From an uncultured Prevotella sp. (GTDB taxonomy: Bacteria; Bacteroidota; Bacteroidia; Bacteroidales; Bacteroidaceae), in contig CAMNII010000019.1 in NCBI GenBank assembly GCA_946540435.1, forward strand, positions 1 through 43,241: a stretch of 43,241 nt of DNA. Direction: 5' to 3'. The position numbers and the translations under genes were made by a program. Positions 31,825 to 41,792 of the stretch are shown here, in pieces. The stretch's first letter is position 1. Every line of letters begins with the position of its first letter. The notes beneath the pieces were generated by a model. That model was not told where the DNA came from, searched no databases, and was given only the letters and a program-made list of their open reading frames with translations.

Positions 31825-34800
31825 ATGAATTTCAACAAAATCCTCAAGTCGTTGTTCGGCGACAAGTCCGCTCGCGACATGAAACTTATCCAACCCTTTG
31901 TAGAGCAGGTGAAAGCCGTATATCCCGAGATACGGGCACTGAGCAACGATGAGCTGCGTGCCCGCACAAAGGAAATACAGCAGTACGTGCAGTCATCGGC
32001 AAAGGAGCAAGTCGACCGCATTGCCGAACTCAAGGCCACCATCGAAGACACTCCGCTCGACGAGCGCGAGGCCATCTTCAACCAGATTGACAAACTCGAC
32101 AAGGAAGCACTCGATATCTACGAGAAAGCACTCGACGAGGTCATGCCCGTTGCTTTCAGCATCGTCAAGGACACCGCCCGTCGGTTTGCCGAGAACGAAG
32201 AGACCGTCGTCACCGCCACTGACTTCGACCGTGAGCTGGCCGCCGACCCCCGCAAAGACTTCATCACCATCGACGGCGACAAAGCCATCTACCACAACCA
32301 CTGGACGGCAGGCGGCAACGACCTGAAATGGGAAATGATACACTACGACGTGCAGCTCTTCGGCGGCGTAGTCCTCCATCAGGGAAAAATCGCAGAAATG
32401 GCAACAGGTGAAGGTAAGACCCTCGTCGCTACGCTGCCCGTCTTCCTCAATGCGCTGACAGGCAACGGTGTACATGTCGTCACCGTGAACGACTATCTGG
32501 CCAAGCGTGACTCCGAATGGATGGGACCGCTTTATATGTTCAACGGACTCAGCGTCGACTGCATCGACAAGCATAAGCCCAACTCGCCCGAGCGCCGCCG
32601 TGCCTACGAGGCCGACATCACCTTCGGAACCAACAACGAATTCGGTTTCGACTACCTGCGCGACAACATGGCCATCTCTCCTGCCGACCTCGTGCAGCGA
32701 CGCCATAACTACGCCATCGTCGACGAGGTAGACTCCGTGCTCATCGATGATGCCCGTACGCCCCTTATCATCTCCGGTCCCGTACCCAAAGGCGACGACC
32801 AGATGTTCGAAGAGTACCAGCCGCTCGTGGAACGCCTCGTCGGTGTACAGCGTCAGCTCGCTACCCAATACCTTGCCGAGGCCAAGCAGAAAATCACCGA
32901 AGGACAGGAGAAAGACGACCAGAAGCTCACCGAAGAAGGCTTCCTTGCTCTCTTCCGCTCCCATAAGGCACTGCCCAAGAACAAGCCGCTCATCAAATAC
33001 CTCTCCGAAGAAGGCATCAAAGCCGGTATGCTCAAGACCGAAGAGTACTACATGCAGAACAACAACCGCGAGATGCCAAAGGCCGTAGAGCCCCTTTACT
33101 TCGTCGTCGACGAGAAACTCAACTCATGCGACCTCACCGACAAAGGAACCGCATGGCTTGCCGACCAGGTTAACGATGCCAACCTCTTCGTGCTGCCCGA
33201 CATCGCAGGACAGCTCTCTGCCCTCGAAGCCGACCAGACTCTCTCCGAGGAAGACCGCATGAACCGCAAGGACGAACTCCTCAGCCACTACGGTGTGCAG
33301 AGCGAACGTGTACATACCCTGCAGCAGCTCCTCAAGGCCTACTGCATGTTCAACAAGGATGATGAATACGTCGTCATCGACGGCGAAGTGAAAATCGTCG
33401 ACGAGCAGACCGGTCGTATCATGGAAGGACGCCGATGGAGCGACGGACTGCACCAGGCCGTAGAAGCCAAGGAGCACGTCAAGGTAGAGGCCGCCACACA
33501 GACCTTCGCCACCATCACCCTGCAGAACTACTTCCGCATGTACCATAAGCTTGCAGGTATGACCGGTACGGCATCGACAGAGGCCGGAGAATTCTGGGAC
33601 ATCTACAAGCTCGATGTCGTCGAGATACCCACCAACCGCCCCGTCATCCGCCACGACCAGGACGACCGCATCTACAAGACGGCACGCGAGAAATACGCCG
33701 CCGTCATCGACGAAATCATGAAGATGCGCAATGAGGGACGTCCGACACTCGTCGGCACCACCTCCGTCGAGATCTCCGAGCTCCTCTCCCGTATGCTCAA
33801 GATACGCAACATCCCGCATCAGGTGCTCAATGCCAAGCTTCATCAGAAAGAAGCCGACATCGTGGCCAATGCCGGACAAAGCACACCGGGCAAGGTGTTC
33901 ACCACCAGCGACGGACGAGCCTTCAGTGACAAACTGTCGGCAACGAAATACCAGGAAACCCTCATTGCGCAGGACCACGCCTCAAAGCATCCGCAGATGG
34001 GCGATGCGCCGGCAGCCTCCTATATCAGGGAGGAAGAACGGCTGCTCGGAGCTGTCACCATCGCCACCAATATGGCTGGCCGCGGAACCGATATCAAGCT
34101 CTCCGACGAAGTGAAAGCAGCCGGAGGACTTGCCATCATCGGTACCGAGCGCCATGAGAGCCGACGCGTCGACAGACAGCTGCGCGGACGTGCCGGACGA
34201 CAGGGCGACCCCGGTTCTTCCGTCTTCTACGTGTCGCTCGAAGATAAACTCATGCGCCTCTTCGGATCAGAACGTATCGCCAGCGTGATGGACCGTCTGG
34301 GTATTCAGGAAGGTGAGGTTATCGAACACCCCTGGATGTCGAAGAACATCGAGCGTGCACAGAAGAAAGTCGAAGAAAACAACTTCGGCATCCGTAAGCA
34401 CCTGCTCGAATACGACGACGTGATGAACAAGCAGCGTACCGTCATCTACGAGAAGCGGCGCCATGCCCTCATGGGTGAGCGCATAGGAATGGATATCGCC
34501 AACATCATCTGGGACCGCGTCGTCAATATCATTTCCAACAACGACTACGTAGGCTGCCGCGAAGCATTCCTTAAGGTACTCGCTATGGAATGCCCGTTCA
34601 CCGAACAGGAATTCAATACCGTTCGCCCGGAAGAACTCGAAGAAAAAGCCTTCCAGATGGCAATGGGTAACTTCACCCGCAAGACCGAGCGCATACAGAG
34701 CATCGCATGGCCAGTCATCAAAGACGTTTACGAGAACCAAGGATCGCGCTTCGAACGCATCATGGTGCCCGTCACCGATGGCAAACGCGTCTACAACATC

Positions 34801-35307
34801 CCATGCAACTTGAAAGATGCTTACGATAGCGAAGGCAAGGATGTCGTCAAGCAATTCGAGAAAGTCATCCTGCTCCACCATATCGATGACGACTGGAAGG
34901 AGAACCTCCGACAGCTCGACGAGCTGCGCCACTCCGTGCAGAACGCGTCCTACGAGCAGAAAGACCCGTTGCTCATCTTCAAGCTCGAGAGTGCAAAACT
35001 CTGGGACGAGATGATCGACGACATGAACAACCGTATCGCCTCCATCCTCATGCGCGGACAGATACCCGAGATGCAGCAGGAGGTGCGCGAGGCTGCTCCC
35101 GAACAGCGTTCGCAACGCTATAACGAGCAGAAAGACGATCTCACCGACCCGGGACAGCGGGCCGCCCAGCAGCACGACACCCGTGCACAGGCCGCCCAGC
35201 GCAACCGTGTACCCCTCATCAAGGATAAGCTCCCCGGCCCCAACGACCCATGCCCCTGCGGCTCAGGAAAGAAATTCAAGAAATGTCACGGAGCAGGCAT
35301 CGTCTGA
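31825..35307 (+). CDS. secA: Preprotein translocase ATPase SecA
   Basis: 1160 residues, cytoplasmic and membrane-associated motor of the Sec pathway. Walker A MATGEGKT at 192-199, DEAD-like [33 protein letters not shown] and [15 protein letters not shown] of the second helicase lobe, and a C-terminal zinc-binding SEC-C motif (Cys1143, Cys1145, Cys1154, His1155). Bacteroidota SecA is longer than in E. coli because of an insertion in the first third (around 340-450), seen here. The start at 31825 gives the family N terminus [13 protein letters not shown] 22-bp repeat array and a TAACTTTG element lie upstream. The end overlaps an ABC permease gene by 25 bp. Confidence 0.98.
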   Translation: MNFNKILKSLFGDKSARDMKLIQPFVEQVKAVYPEIRALSNDELRARTKEIQQYVQSSAKEQVDRIAELKATIEDTPLDEREAIFNQIDKLDKEALDIYEKALDEVMPVAFSIVKDTARRFAENEETVVTATDFDRELAADPRKDFITIDGDKAIYHNHWTAGGNDLKWEMIHYDVQLFGGVVLHQGKIAEMATGEGKTLVATLPVFLNALTGNGVHVVTVNDYLAKRDSEWMGPLYMFNGLSVDCIDKHKPNSPERRRAYEADITFGTNNEFGFDYLRDNMAISPADLVQRRHNYAIVDEVDSVLIDDARTPLIISGPVPKGDDQMFEEYQPLVERLVGVQRQLATQYLAEAKQKITEGQEKDDQKLTEEGFLALFRSHKALPKNKPLIKYLSEEGIKAGMLKTEEYYMQNNNREMPKAVEPLYFVVDEKLNSCDLTDKGTAWLADQVNDANLFVLPDIAGQLSALEADQTLSEEDRMNRKDELLSHYGVQSERVHTLQQLLKAYCMFNKDDEYVVIDGEVKIVDEQTGRIMEGRRWSDGLHQAVEAKEHVKVEAATQTFATITLQNYFRMYHKLAGMTGTASTEAGEFWDIYKLDVVEIPTNRPVIRHDQDDRIYKTAREKYAAVIDEIMKMRNEGRPTLVGTTSVEISELLSRMLKIRNIPHQVLNAKLHQKEADIVANAGQSTPGKVFTTSDGRAFSDKLSATKYQETLIAQDHASKHPQMGDAPAASYIREEERLLGAVTIATNMAGRGTDIKLSDEVKAAGGLAIIGTERHESRRVDRQLRGRAGRQGDPGSSVFYVSLEDKLMRLFGSERIASVMDRLGIQEGEVIEHPWMSKNIERAQKKVEENNFGIRKHLLEYDDVMNKQRTVIYEKRRHALMGERIGMDIANIIWDRVVNIISNNDYVGCREAFLKVLAMECPFTEQEFNTVRPEELEEKAFQMAMGNFTRKTERIQSIAWPVIKDVYENQGSRFERIMVPVTDGKRVYNIPCNLKDAYDSEGKDVVKQFEKVILLHHIDDDWKENLRQLDELRHSVQNASYEQKDPLLIFKLESAKLWDEMIDDMNNRIASILMRGQIPEMQQEVREAAPEQRSQRYNEQKDDLTDPGQRAAQQHDTRAQAAQRNRVPLIKDKLPGPNDPCPCGSGKKFKKCHGAGIV

Positions 35308-36308
35308 CAACGATAGCCTTTCTGGCTGTCTCCATCGCCATCCTCTTCGCCGTGAGTCTGATGGTGGGCGCCGTGAGCATACCCCTCGCTGACATTGCCC
35401 ACATTCTCACAGGCCAGGGAGAAGTGAAAGAGACATGGAGATTCATCATCCTTGAGAACCGGCTGCCACAAGCCGTGACAGCCCTCTTTGCCGGAGCAGC
35501 ACTTGCCGTGAGCGGACTGCTCCTGCAGACCACTTTCCGTAACCCTTTGGCCGGCCCCGACATCTTCGGTATCAGCAGCGGAGCAAGCCTCGGTGTGGCA
35601 TTGGTCATGCTTGCCATGGGAGGACAGGTGTCTGTCGTAGCCGCCACACTCACCGGCTATGCAGCCATCCTCTCTGCTGCACTGGCAGGAGCATTGGCCG
35701 TCACCGCCATCATCATGTTCTTTTCCTTGCGAGTCAAAAATCCCGTCATGCTACTCATTGTGGGCATCATGACGGGATTTGTCGTATCATCGGTCGTCTC
35801 CCTGCTTAACTTCGCCGCTACGGAGGAAGGCGTGCGGTCGTATATGTTGTGGGGGCTGGGAAACTTCGGAGGCGTATCCATGCGGCTGCTACCCGTCTTC
35901 GTTACGTCAACAGCACTTCCGCTCATCGTCGTCCTGCTGATGGTAAAGCCACTCAACGCACTCCTCATCGGCGACAGTTACGCCCGCAACCTTGGCGTGG
36001 ACACCCGTCGGATGCGCCGTCTCGTCCTCTTCCTGACCAGTGTGCTGACAGCTGTCACCACGGCCTTCTGCGGACCGATAGCATTCATAGGACTGGCCGT
36101 TCCACATGTGGCGCGGCTGCTCTTTGCCACCTCCAACCACCGTTTGCTCCTTCCGGCCACGATCCTGCTCGGCAGTGCCGTTGCACTATTGTGTAATGTC
36201 ATCTGTCTGCTGCCAGGAAGCCGTGGCATCATCCCCTTGAATGCCGTCACGCCATTGCTCGGCGCTCCCGTCATCATCTATATTGTGGCAAGAGGTACGA
36301 GAATGTAA
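35283..36308 (+). CDS. FecCD-family ABC transporter permease
   Basis: 341 residues from ATG 35283; an in-frame ATG at 35250 would overlap secA further and adds residues not typical of the family. About nine or ten membrane helices. Family blocks: [69 protein letters not shown], and [19 protein letters not shown]. Such permeases import ferric siderophores, haem or cobalamin together with a binding protein and an ATPase. Neither partner is encoded in this window on either side, so the gene is an orphan or shares subunits from elsewhere. It overlaps the secA 3' end by 25 bp, so it is likely transcribed with secA. Confidence 0.9.
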   Translation: MSRSRHRLTTIAFLAVSIAILFAVSLMVGAVSIPLADIAHILTGQGEVKETWRFIILENRLPQAVTALFAGAALAVSGLLLQTTFRNPLAGPDIFGISSGASLGVALVMLAMGGQVSVVAATLTGYAAILSAALAGALAVTAIIMFFSLRVKNPVMLLIVGIMTGFVVSSVVSLLNFAATEEGVRSYMLWGLGNFGGVSMRLLPVFVTSTALPLIVVLLMVKPLNALLIGDSYARNLGVDTRRMRRLVLFLTSVLTAVTTAFCGPIAFIGLAVPHVARLLFATSNHRLLLPATILLGSAVALLCNVICLLPGSRGIIPLNAVTPLLGAPVIIYIVARGTRM

Positions 36309-36341
36309 ATAATATATACGTATATATAGGAAGTGCGGATA

Positions 36342-37415
36342 ATGATAACGATAGGCCATACGACAGTCTTGCGGGTAGCCATCACGCTGCTCATGCTCCC
36401 GGTCGCTGCCGGTGCCACCGCCCAGGATGTCTTCAGCGGCGCAATGCATCTGTTGCAGCAAGCCGACAGCCTGCTCAGCCGTCGTTACTATGGAGCGGAC
36501 ATCGATACGGCCTACATCGTACGTCCACCAACCAAATGGACGCTCAAGTTGCTCGGAAACGTCTCCGGTGCCGCCGTCGATGTGACTGGGCAGATGGGGA
36601 ACCGGCTCTTTGAAGCCCATGAGGATGCCGACTTCAAGAATACGCTGAATTTCGCAGCATCCTATAAAGGATTGTCGCTCGGCTTGGCCGTCAACCCCGG
36701 TCTGCTGCTTGGCCGCTATAAAGACTATGAGATCAATGTGAATTCCTATGGCAACCGCTTTGGCTTTGACATCATCTACCAGCGTGCAAAGACCTTTACA
36801 GGTTGGATACGCTTCAGCGAGGAGGGCGTCACCGAGCGTCCCAAGGGCATCTTCCTGCCCGAAGACTTCTGGGGCGAGAAGGCCGACCTTCCTCACGACA
36901 TGCTCACCATGAAGACTTTGAATGTCAACGCCTATTATGCTTTCAACTATCGCCGTTTCTCCTATCCGGCAGCCTTTTCGCAGTCGTATATCCAGCAACG
37001 TTCTGCCGGCAGCTTCATGATTGGCGCATCTTATCAGGGACAAAGCGTGAGGACACGTGCCATAGCAGAAATCGGGAACTCCAATGCGCGGCTAAGTGTC
37101 GGTAATTTCGCCTTGGGAGCCGGCTACGGCTATAATCTTGTCTTGCCTAACAGGTGGCTGTTGCATCTTTCAGCTATGCCCACGTTTATCTGCTATTCCC
37201 ACAACCGTTTCTATCTGAATGATGAGCGACAGACCATGCACAACAGGTTTCCCGAAGTCATTGTGACAGGAAGGGGAGCTTTCGTCCACTCCTTCGACAA
37301 TTATTTCGTGGGATTGTCGATGGTCTACACCTTCTCGAATATCGGCGATGACGACCGACTGGCAATCAGAAACTCCAAATGGAGGACTCGCGCCTTCGTC
37401 GGCCTTCGCTTCTGA
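36342..37415 (+). CDS. DUF4421 outer-membrane-type protein
   Basis: 357 residues from ATG 36342 behind TAGGAAGTG; a GTG at 36333 is the alternative. Signal peptide with cleavage near ATAQ (about residue 26 from 36342), then a beta-rich body: DTAYIVRPPTKWTLKLLGNVSG, SLGLAVNPGLLLGRYKDYE, FSYPAAFSQSYIQQRSAGSFMIGASYQ, ending in FVGLRF with the C-terminal Phe of outer-membrane barrels. This matches the DUF4421 family of Bacteroidota; no function is known to me. It lies 33 bp after the permease gene. Convergent with rnr; the two are separated by 480 bp of tandem repeats with no standard terminator. Confidence 0.82.
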   Translation: MITIGHTTVLRVAITLLMLPVAAGATAQDVFSGAMHLLQQADSLLSRRYYGADIDTAYIVRPPTKWTLKLLGNVSGAAVDVTGQMGNRLFEAHEDADFKNTLNFAASYKGLSLGLAVNPGLLLGRYKDYEINVNSYGNRFGFDIIYQRAKTFTGWIRFSEEGVTERPKGIFLPEDFWGEKADLPHDMLTMKTLNVNAYYAFNYRRFSYPAAFSQSYIQQRSAGSFMIGASYQGQSVRTRAIAEIGNSNARLSVGNFALGAGYGYNLVLPNRWLLHLSAMPTFICYSHNRFYLNDERQTMHNRFPEVIVTGRGAFVHSFDNYFVGLSMVYTFSNIGDDDRLAIRNSKWRTRAFVGLRF

Positions 37416-37459
37416 ATCCCAGCCTCCATACTGCCATCACAGACGACATCCAGAAGCCG

Positions 37460-37609
37460 TCTGGTTGTTTGGTCGTTTGGTTGTTTAGTCGTTTAGTTGT
37501 TTGGTCGTTTGGTCGTTTGGTTGTTTGGTTGTTTGGATGTTTGGTTGTTTGGTTGTTTGGATGTTTGGTTGTTTGGTTGTTTGGTTGTTTGGTTGTTTGG
37601 TTGTTTGGA
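37460..37609 (+). repeat. 8-bp tandem array (TTGTTTGG and variants)
   Basis: About 18 units of TTGTTTGG with TCGTTTGG, ATGTTTGG and TTGTTTAG variants. The plus strand is nearly free of A and C. Open frames across it are by-products of the repeat. Confidence 0.92.
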
Positions 37610-37899
37610 CTTCTGTTTGTCTGTTCTTCTGTCAATTAATCCTTCTGTTCGTCTGTTCTTCTGTCTATTAATCCTTCTGTTCGTCTGTTCTTCTGTCTTT
37701 AAACCCTTCTGTTCTTCTGTTCTTCTGTCTTTAAAGCCCTTCTGTTCGTCTGTTCTTCTGTCTTTAAACCCGTCTGTTCTTCTGTTCTTCTGTCTTTAAA
37801 GCCCTTCTGTTCGTCTGTTCGTATGTCTTTAAAACTTCTGTTCGTCTGTTCTTCTGTCTATAAAAGCCCTTCTGTTCTTCTGTACCTAAAAACGTCTGT
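37610..37899 (+). repeat. About 32-bp tandem array running into the rnr stop codon
   Basis: About nine units of CTTCTGTTCGTCTGTTCTTC followed by TGTCTTTAAAGCC, with variation. The last partial unit (CGTCTGTTC) touches TCA, the reverse complement of the rnr stop. The block 37416-37899 contains no gene. Confidence 0.9.
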
Positions 37900-40080
37900 T
37901 CAGGCGGGTGCGAAGTCAATCTGTCGGCGTTCGAGGTTGGTCGCAGCAACGCGAATGCGGATGGGGTCGCCGAGGTTATAGACCTTGTGGGTCCTGCGTC
38001 CTACCAGACAGAATCGTTTCTCGTCGAATTCGTAGTAGTCGCCGGCGAGGTCGCGGATGGGTAGCAGGCCTTCGCAGTGGTTGTCGTCAATCTCGCAGTA
38101 GAGTCCATACGACTGTATTCCGGAGATATGGGCGTCGAATTCCTGTCCGACGTATTGTCCCATGAATTCCACCATCTTGTACTTGATAGACTCCCGTTCG
38201 GCATTGGCAGCAATCTGTTCCATGTCGCTGGAGTGCTGGCACAGTTCCTCGTAGTAGCGTTCGTTAGCCGACCGTCCGCCTTGTTCGTAGCGTGTCAGCA
38301 GCCGGTGTACCATGGTGTCGGGGTATCGTCGTATAGGCGATGTGAAGTGCGTGTAGTATGGGAAGGCGAGTCCGAAGTGTCCGATGTTGTGGACGGAGTA
38401 TTTTGCTTTCATCATAGCGCGCAGGGCGACGTGCTGGATGAGTTTCTGTTGTGGCATGCCCTCGGTCTGGTCCATCAGTTTGTTCAGCGACCGTGCCAAT
38501 GCAGCATTCGTCCCTTCGGTCTTCATCTTCAGTCCGAAGCGTACGACATATTCGCGGAGCGTCTCCAGCTTTTGCGGGTCTGGGTTGTCGTGAACGCGGT
38601 AGGGTAGCGTCTTGGCTTTCTTTCCTTTGCCCGGCTTGCCTACGTGCTCGGCTACTGTGCGGTTGGCCAGCAGCATGAACTCCTCGATGAGTTTGTTGGC
38701 GTCTTTCGACTGTTTGAAGTAGCAGCGTGTGGGGCGTCCTTTCTCGTCGACATCGAAGTGCATCTCTTCCGATTCGAACTTCACGGAGCCCTCTTTGAAG
38801 CGGCGTTCGCGCAGTTTCTTTGCCAGCCGGTCGAGGGTGCATATCTGTTCGGCGTATTCCCCTTGGTATTTCCCGTTCTTGGGTTTTGCCGGCTGTCCGG
38901 TGCCGTCTACTACGCCGTTCTGCTCGAGCAGAGCCTGTGCTTCTTCATAGGCATAGCGGCGATTGGAACGTATGATGGTATGTACGATGCGGTAGTTACG
39001 TACGAAGGCATCGTCGTCGAGCGTGAATACGACGCTGTAGCATAGCTTGTCCTCATCGGGTCTTAGGGAGCAGATGTAGTTGCAGAGGTGTTCCGGCAGC
39101 ATGGGTATGGTACGGTCGACCAGATACACGCTTGTGGCGCGTTTCTGTGCTTCCTTGTCGATGATGGAGCCTTCGGTGACGTAGTGTGACACGTCGGCAA
39201 TGTGTACGCCGACTTCCCACAGGCCTCCTTTGAGCGGTTTGACGGACAGGGCGTCGTCGAAGTCCTTGGCATCGTGGGGGTCGATGGTGCATGTCCATGT
39301 GTCCCTGAAGTCCTCGCGTTCGGCCAGGTCTTCCTTGGTGATTTCTCCAGAGATTTTCTTTGCTGCTTCCTCAACGGCCTTGGGGTATTTGTATGGCAGT
39401 CCGTATTTGGCGAGGATGGTGTGCATCTCGGCGTCGTTGTCGCCGGTCTTTCCGAGGATGTCCACCACTTCTCCCACGATGTTCTTGTGGTTGTCGTCCG
39501 GCCATTGGATGATGCGCACGACGGCCTTGTCGTTTTCCTTTCCTCCCTTTAGCTTCTTCTTAGGAATGAGCACATCGCTGACGAAGTCTTCCTGTGTGAT
39601 GAGGAATGCCACGTCGTGGTCGATGTGCAGGCGTCCCACGAAGGTGTCCTTTGCGCGCTCGATGATACTGATGACTTGTGCCTCCTTGATATGGTTTGGC
39701 CGTCGGGCCATGAACGACACGCGTACGCGGTCGCCGGTGAGTGCCGACATGGAGTTGCGCTCTGAGACGAAGATGGGCAGTCCGCCGTCATCGGGTATGA
39801 ATGAGTTCTTGCCGTTGGACTTGCGGATGAAGGAGCCCTCCTGAACCTGTCCCTTGGTGTTCAGCTTGTATGCCGTGTCGCCGATGGGTGTCAAGAAGTC
39901 ATCCCATGCCATGTCCTCCATGGTCTCTATGGCCAGCATCTTGGTGGGGTGGGTGTCCAAGTTCAAGATGCGGAAGATGTCTTTGAATGAGAATTTCTTC
40001 TCTGGTTGCGACAAGAACAGGTTTTGCAGCATCTCCTGGAGTTGCTTCTTCGTGAGTCTCTTATTCCTTTTTCCTTTCAT
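37900..40080 (-). CDS. rnr: Ribonuclease R (RNB-family 3'-5' exoribonuclease)
   Basis: 726 residues from ATG 40080. An in-frame ATG at 40107 is rejected because the TAACTTTG promoter element (40112-40105) covers it. Domains: N-terminal winged helix (about 1-70), two cold-shock domains (about 75-235), the RNB catalytic domain with TIDPHDAKDFDDAL (metal-binding Asp residues) and HYTHFTSPIRRYPD, and a C-terminal S1 domain ending right after ERRQIDFAP. There is no basic C-terminal tail as in E. coli RNase R. It degrades structured RNA. The stop codon directly abuts a 32-bp tandem array, so the 3' untranslated RNA would consist of repeats. Confidence 0.96.
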   Translation of the reverse strand: MKGKRNKRLTKKQLQEMLQNLFLSQPEKKFSFKDIFRILNLDTHPTKMLAIETMEDMAWDDFLTPIGDTAYKLNTKGQVQEGSFIRKSNGKNSFIPDDGGLPIFVSERNSMSALTGDRVRVSFMARRPNHIKEAQVISIIERAKDTFVGRLHIDHDVAFLITQEDFVSDVLIPKKKLKGGKENDKAVVRIIQWPDDNHKNIVGEVVDILGKTGDNDAEMHTILAKYGLPYKYPKAVEEAAKKISGEITKEDLAEREDFRDTWTCTIDPHDAKDFDDALSVKPLKGGLWEVGVHIADVSHYVTEGSIIDKEAQKRATSVYLVDRTIPMLPEHLCNYICSLRPDEDKLCYSVVFTLDDDAFVRNYRIVHTIIRSNRRYAYEEAQALLEQNGVVDGTGQPAKPKNGKYQGEYAEQICTLDRLAKKLRERRFKEGSVKFESEEMHFDVDEKGRPTRCYFKQSKDANKLIEEFMLLANRTVAEHVGKPGKGKKAKTLPYRVHDNPDPQKLETLREYVVRFGLKMKTEGTNAALARSLNKLMDQTEGMPQQKLIQHVALRAMMKAKYSVHNIGHFGLAFPYYTHFTSPIRRYPDTMVHRLLTRYEQGGRSANERYYEELCQHSSDMEQIAANAERESIKYKMVEFMGQYVGQEFDAHISGIQSYGLYCEIDDNHCEGLLPIRDLAGDYYEFDEKRFCLVGRRTHKVYNLGDPIRIRVAATNLERRQIDFAPA

Positions 40081-40104
40081 AGCGTGAAAATTTTTATGAT
40101 TGCA

Positions 40105-40112
40105 CAAAGTTA
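40105..40112 (-). promoter_or_regulatory. -7 element of rnr
   Basis: TAACTTTG on the minus strand (CAAAGTTA on plus). Start near 40100, leader about 20 nt to ATG 40080. Confidence 0.7.
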
Positions 40113-40175
40113 CGATTTTTTGTTGTAAAACCTTCTTTTTCTTTTCTTTTTTTATATAAAATCTTCACGCCCGAG

Positions 40176-40259
40176 AAATTTAGAGTCCCTTGATAAGGGG
40201 CGGCTATAATGCAGGGATAAAAAAAGAGTAAATTTATTTTGTTCTGCTCTCGTTTTTCG
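40176..40259 (+). repeat. 84-bp direct repeat, copy 1
   Basis: Matches 40325-40409 with one substitution (GTCCC for GCCCC) and one fewer T. Contains the -33 TTTG but is cut off before the -7 element. Confidence 0.9.
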
Positions 40260-40324
40260 GACTCCGCGAAGCGCCTGAGCACCTACGGAGCGCAAGAACT
40301 TTAGATAAGTTACTCCAACTCGGC

Positions 40325-40409
40325 AAATTTAGAGCCCCTTGATAAGGGGCGGCTATAATGCAGGGATAAAAAAAGAGTAAATTTATTTTGTTCTGCTCTC
40401 GTTTTTTCG
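40325..40409 (+). repeat. 85-bp direct repeat, copy 2
   Basis: Includes hairpin GCCCCTT-GAT-AAGGGGC (40338-40354) and ends exactly at the base before TAACTTTG. In the first copy the stem is broken by the C-to-T change. Confidence 0.9.
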
Positions 40410-40417
40410 TAACTTTG
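40387..40417 (+). promoter_or_regulatory. Consensus promoter reading right into gene-free DNA
   Basis: TTTG (40387-40390), 19-nt spacer, TAACTTTG (40410-40417). No start codon with an open frame follows before KilA-N, 283 bp away, which has its own -7 element. Confidence 0.8.
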
Positions 40418-40426
40418 TAGGAAATC

Positions 40427-40577
40427 TCAAACTATCTGTGGTTATCGGAAGTTTGAGAGATAAGGCACTTTTGAGGGTTACGAACTGGAAACCTTCTGAT
40501 TTCCGTATTCTTCCGCGATATGCGTATTGTTAGAGCACTCAACGCTGAGCCACCAGCCTTTATCAATGGCTCATTGT
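40427..40577. ncRNA. Candidate small RNA locus between convergent promoters
   Basis: No open frame. Plus-strand RNA would open with hairpin CTCAAACT...AGTTTGAG (40427-40458, 8-bp stem). Minus-strand RNA would open with GAGCCA...TGGCTC (from about 40574, 6-bp stem). Each strand has a consensus promoter at its 5' side. Existence of an RNA is inferred. Confidence 0.4.
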
Positions 40578-40583
40578 CGGGGA

Positions 40584-40614
40584 CAAAGGTACACAGAATA
40601 TATGAGATTACAAA
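40584..40614 (-). promoter_or_regulatory. Consensus promoter reading left into gene-free DNA
   Basis: On the minus strand TTTG (40614-40611), 19-nt spacer, TACCTTTG (40591-40584). No minus-strand gene starts downstream before rnr. Confidence 0.8.
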
Positions 40615-40664
40615 ACTTTGGGAGGATTTTTCGCTAACTCTTCTTTAGTCTTATGATTTTGTGC

Positions 40665-40672
40665 TACCTTTG
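40665..40672 (+). promoter_or_regulatory. -7 element of the KilA-N gene
   Basis: TACCTTTG, start near 40676, leader about 25 nt. A TTTA lies 17 nt upstream in place of TTTG. Confidence 0.65.
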
Positions 40673-40700
40673 CACACATAATTTATAATGAGACTATTCT

Positions 40701-41519
40701 ATGGCAAAGAAGAATGAGATTATTGTTAAAGATGTTGCTATCAAGACTATTTCAAAAGATGGTATAGATTACATTAGCATCACAGACATCGCCAGGCAGA
40801 AAAACGCCACAGACCCCAACGGAGTTATAGCTAACTGGATGCGTAACCGCAATACCGTGGAATTTCTTGGTATATGGGAGACTCTTCACAACCCCAATTT
40901 TAACCCCCTCGAATTCGAGGGGTTTAGAAAAGAGGCAGGTTTGAATGCTTTCACGCTTTCGCCTACTCGTTGGATTGAAGCCACTAATGCTATTGGGATT
41001 GTTTCGCAAGCGGGACGCTATGGAGGAACCTTTGCCCAAACCGATATAGCATTCGAGTTTGCATCATGGATTTCCGTTGAGTTCCGCCTTTACCTTGTCA
41101 TGGAGTTTCAACGTTTGAAGGCAAAGGAACAGGAATTATTGGGATGGACAGCCAAGAGGGAACTTTCCAAAATTAACTACCGCATCCATACGGATGCCAT
41201 CAAGAGCCATCTGATACCAGAAGAAATCACTTCTGCACAGGCCAGTATCATCTATGCAGAAGAAGCTGATGTGCTGAATGTGGCGATGTTTGGAATGACT
41301 GCCAAGCAATGGCGAGAGGCAAATCCAGACTTGAAGGGCAATATCCGTGACTATGCCACTATCAACGAATTGATATGCCTTTCGAATATGGAGAATATCA
41401 ATGCCGTGCTTATCAATGACGGAGTACCACAGGGTGAAAGGCTCGTGAAACTGAACCAGATTGCTATTCAGCAGATGCAAGTGTTGGAAGGGAATAGTAA
41501 TAGGAATCTTCTTAAGTAA
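40701..41519 (+). CDS. KilA-N domain protein
   Basis: 272 residues. The N-terminal KilA-N domain (about 1-110) is clear: DGIDYISITDIARQK, NWMRNRNTVEFLGIWE, NPNFNPLEFEGFR, SPTRWIEATNAIGIVSQAGRYGGTFAQTDIAFEFASWIS split over the conserved blocks, then FRLYLVMEFQRLKAKE. KilA-N domains bind nucleic acid and are common in phages and integrated elements. The C-terminal half (KRELSKINYRIHTDAIKSHL, MFGMTAKQWREANPDLKGNIRDYA, LICLSNMENINAVLI) is the helical part usual in Bacteroidota versions of about 270 residues. No partner gene is adjacent. It has its own promoter and a hairpin 28 bp after the stop. Role unknown; accessory or phage-derived gene. Confidence 0.92.
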   Translation: MAKKNEIIVKDVAIKTISKDGIDYISITDIARQKNATDPNGVIANWMRNRNTVEFLGIWETLHNPNFNPLEFEGFRKEAGLNAFTLSPTRWIEATNAIGIVSQAGRYGGTFAQTDIAFEFASWISVEFRLYLVMEFQRLKAKEQELLGWTAKRELSKINYRIHTDAIKSHLIPEEITSAQASIIYAEEADVLNVAMFGMTAKQWREANPDLKGNIRDYATINELICLSNMENINAVLINDGVPQGERLVKLNQIAIQQMQVLEGNSNRNLLK

Positions 41520-41546
41520 CCCTTTCTCAAATAGGAGATTCACAAT

Positions 41547-41571
41547 TGCATGATAGTTCATCTATCGTGCA
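41547..41571 (+). terminator. Hairpin after KilA-N, weak terminator candidate
   Basis: TGCATGATAG-TTCAT-CTATCGTGCA: 10-bp stem with one G-T pair, 5-nt loop. No T run follows, so it may protect the mRNA end instead of terminating. The rest of 41520-41780 shows no gene. Confidence 0.4.
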
Positions 41572-41780
41572 TGGCTTCTGATTGCTCATTGCTGTCTATA
41601 AAAAAAGTGACCCGCCAGCAGATCTACGGGATGCCGACGGGTTCTGTTATCGTTTGATTCGGACTGTCTTATCCGAGAATCTTCATACTTTCGGACGCAA
41701 ATATAATGCTTCTTCCTGTATTATACAAGATTTCTATTATTTTTTTTTGCAAAATGACTTTAAATATGCTTTCTTTTTTG

Positions 41781-41788
41781 TATTTTTG
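41781..41788 (+). promoter_or_regulatory. -7 element of the structured leader
   Basis: TATTTTTG; TTTA lies 18 nt upstream. Transcription would start near 41793, 230 nt before the next start codon. Confidence 0.6.
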
Positions 41789-41792
41789 CACC

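Noticed and set aside
37379..37799. Frames of 86 and 100 codons in the tandem arrays (LFGCLVVW and LLFVCSS types)
   Set aside because: Translation of simple repeats in DNA between two convergent genes.
40081..40107. RNase R start at ATG 40107
   Set aside because: The -7 promoter element overlaps this codon, so it would not be transcribed.
40475..40575. tRNA-like order on the minus strand (GGTGGCTCAGCG...GAGTGCTC, later GTTCGTAACC)
   Set aside because: D-arm-like and T-arm-like words occur near a promoter, but the T stem and acceptor do not pair and the spacing is too long. At most a remnant.
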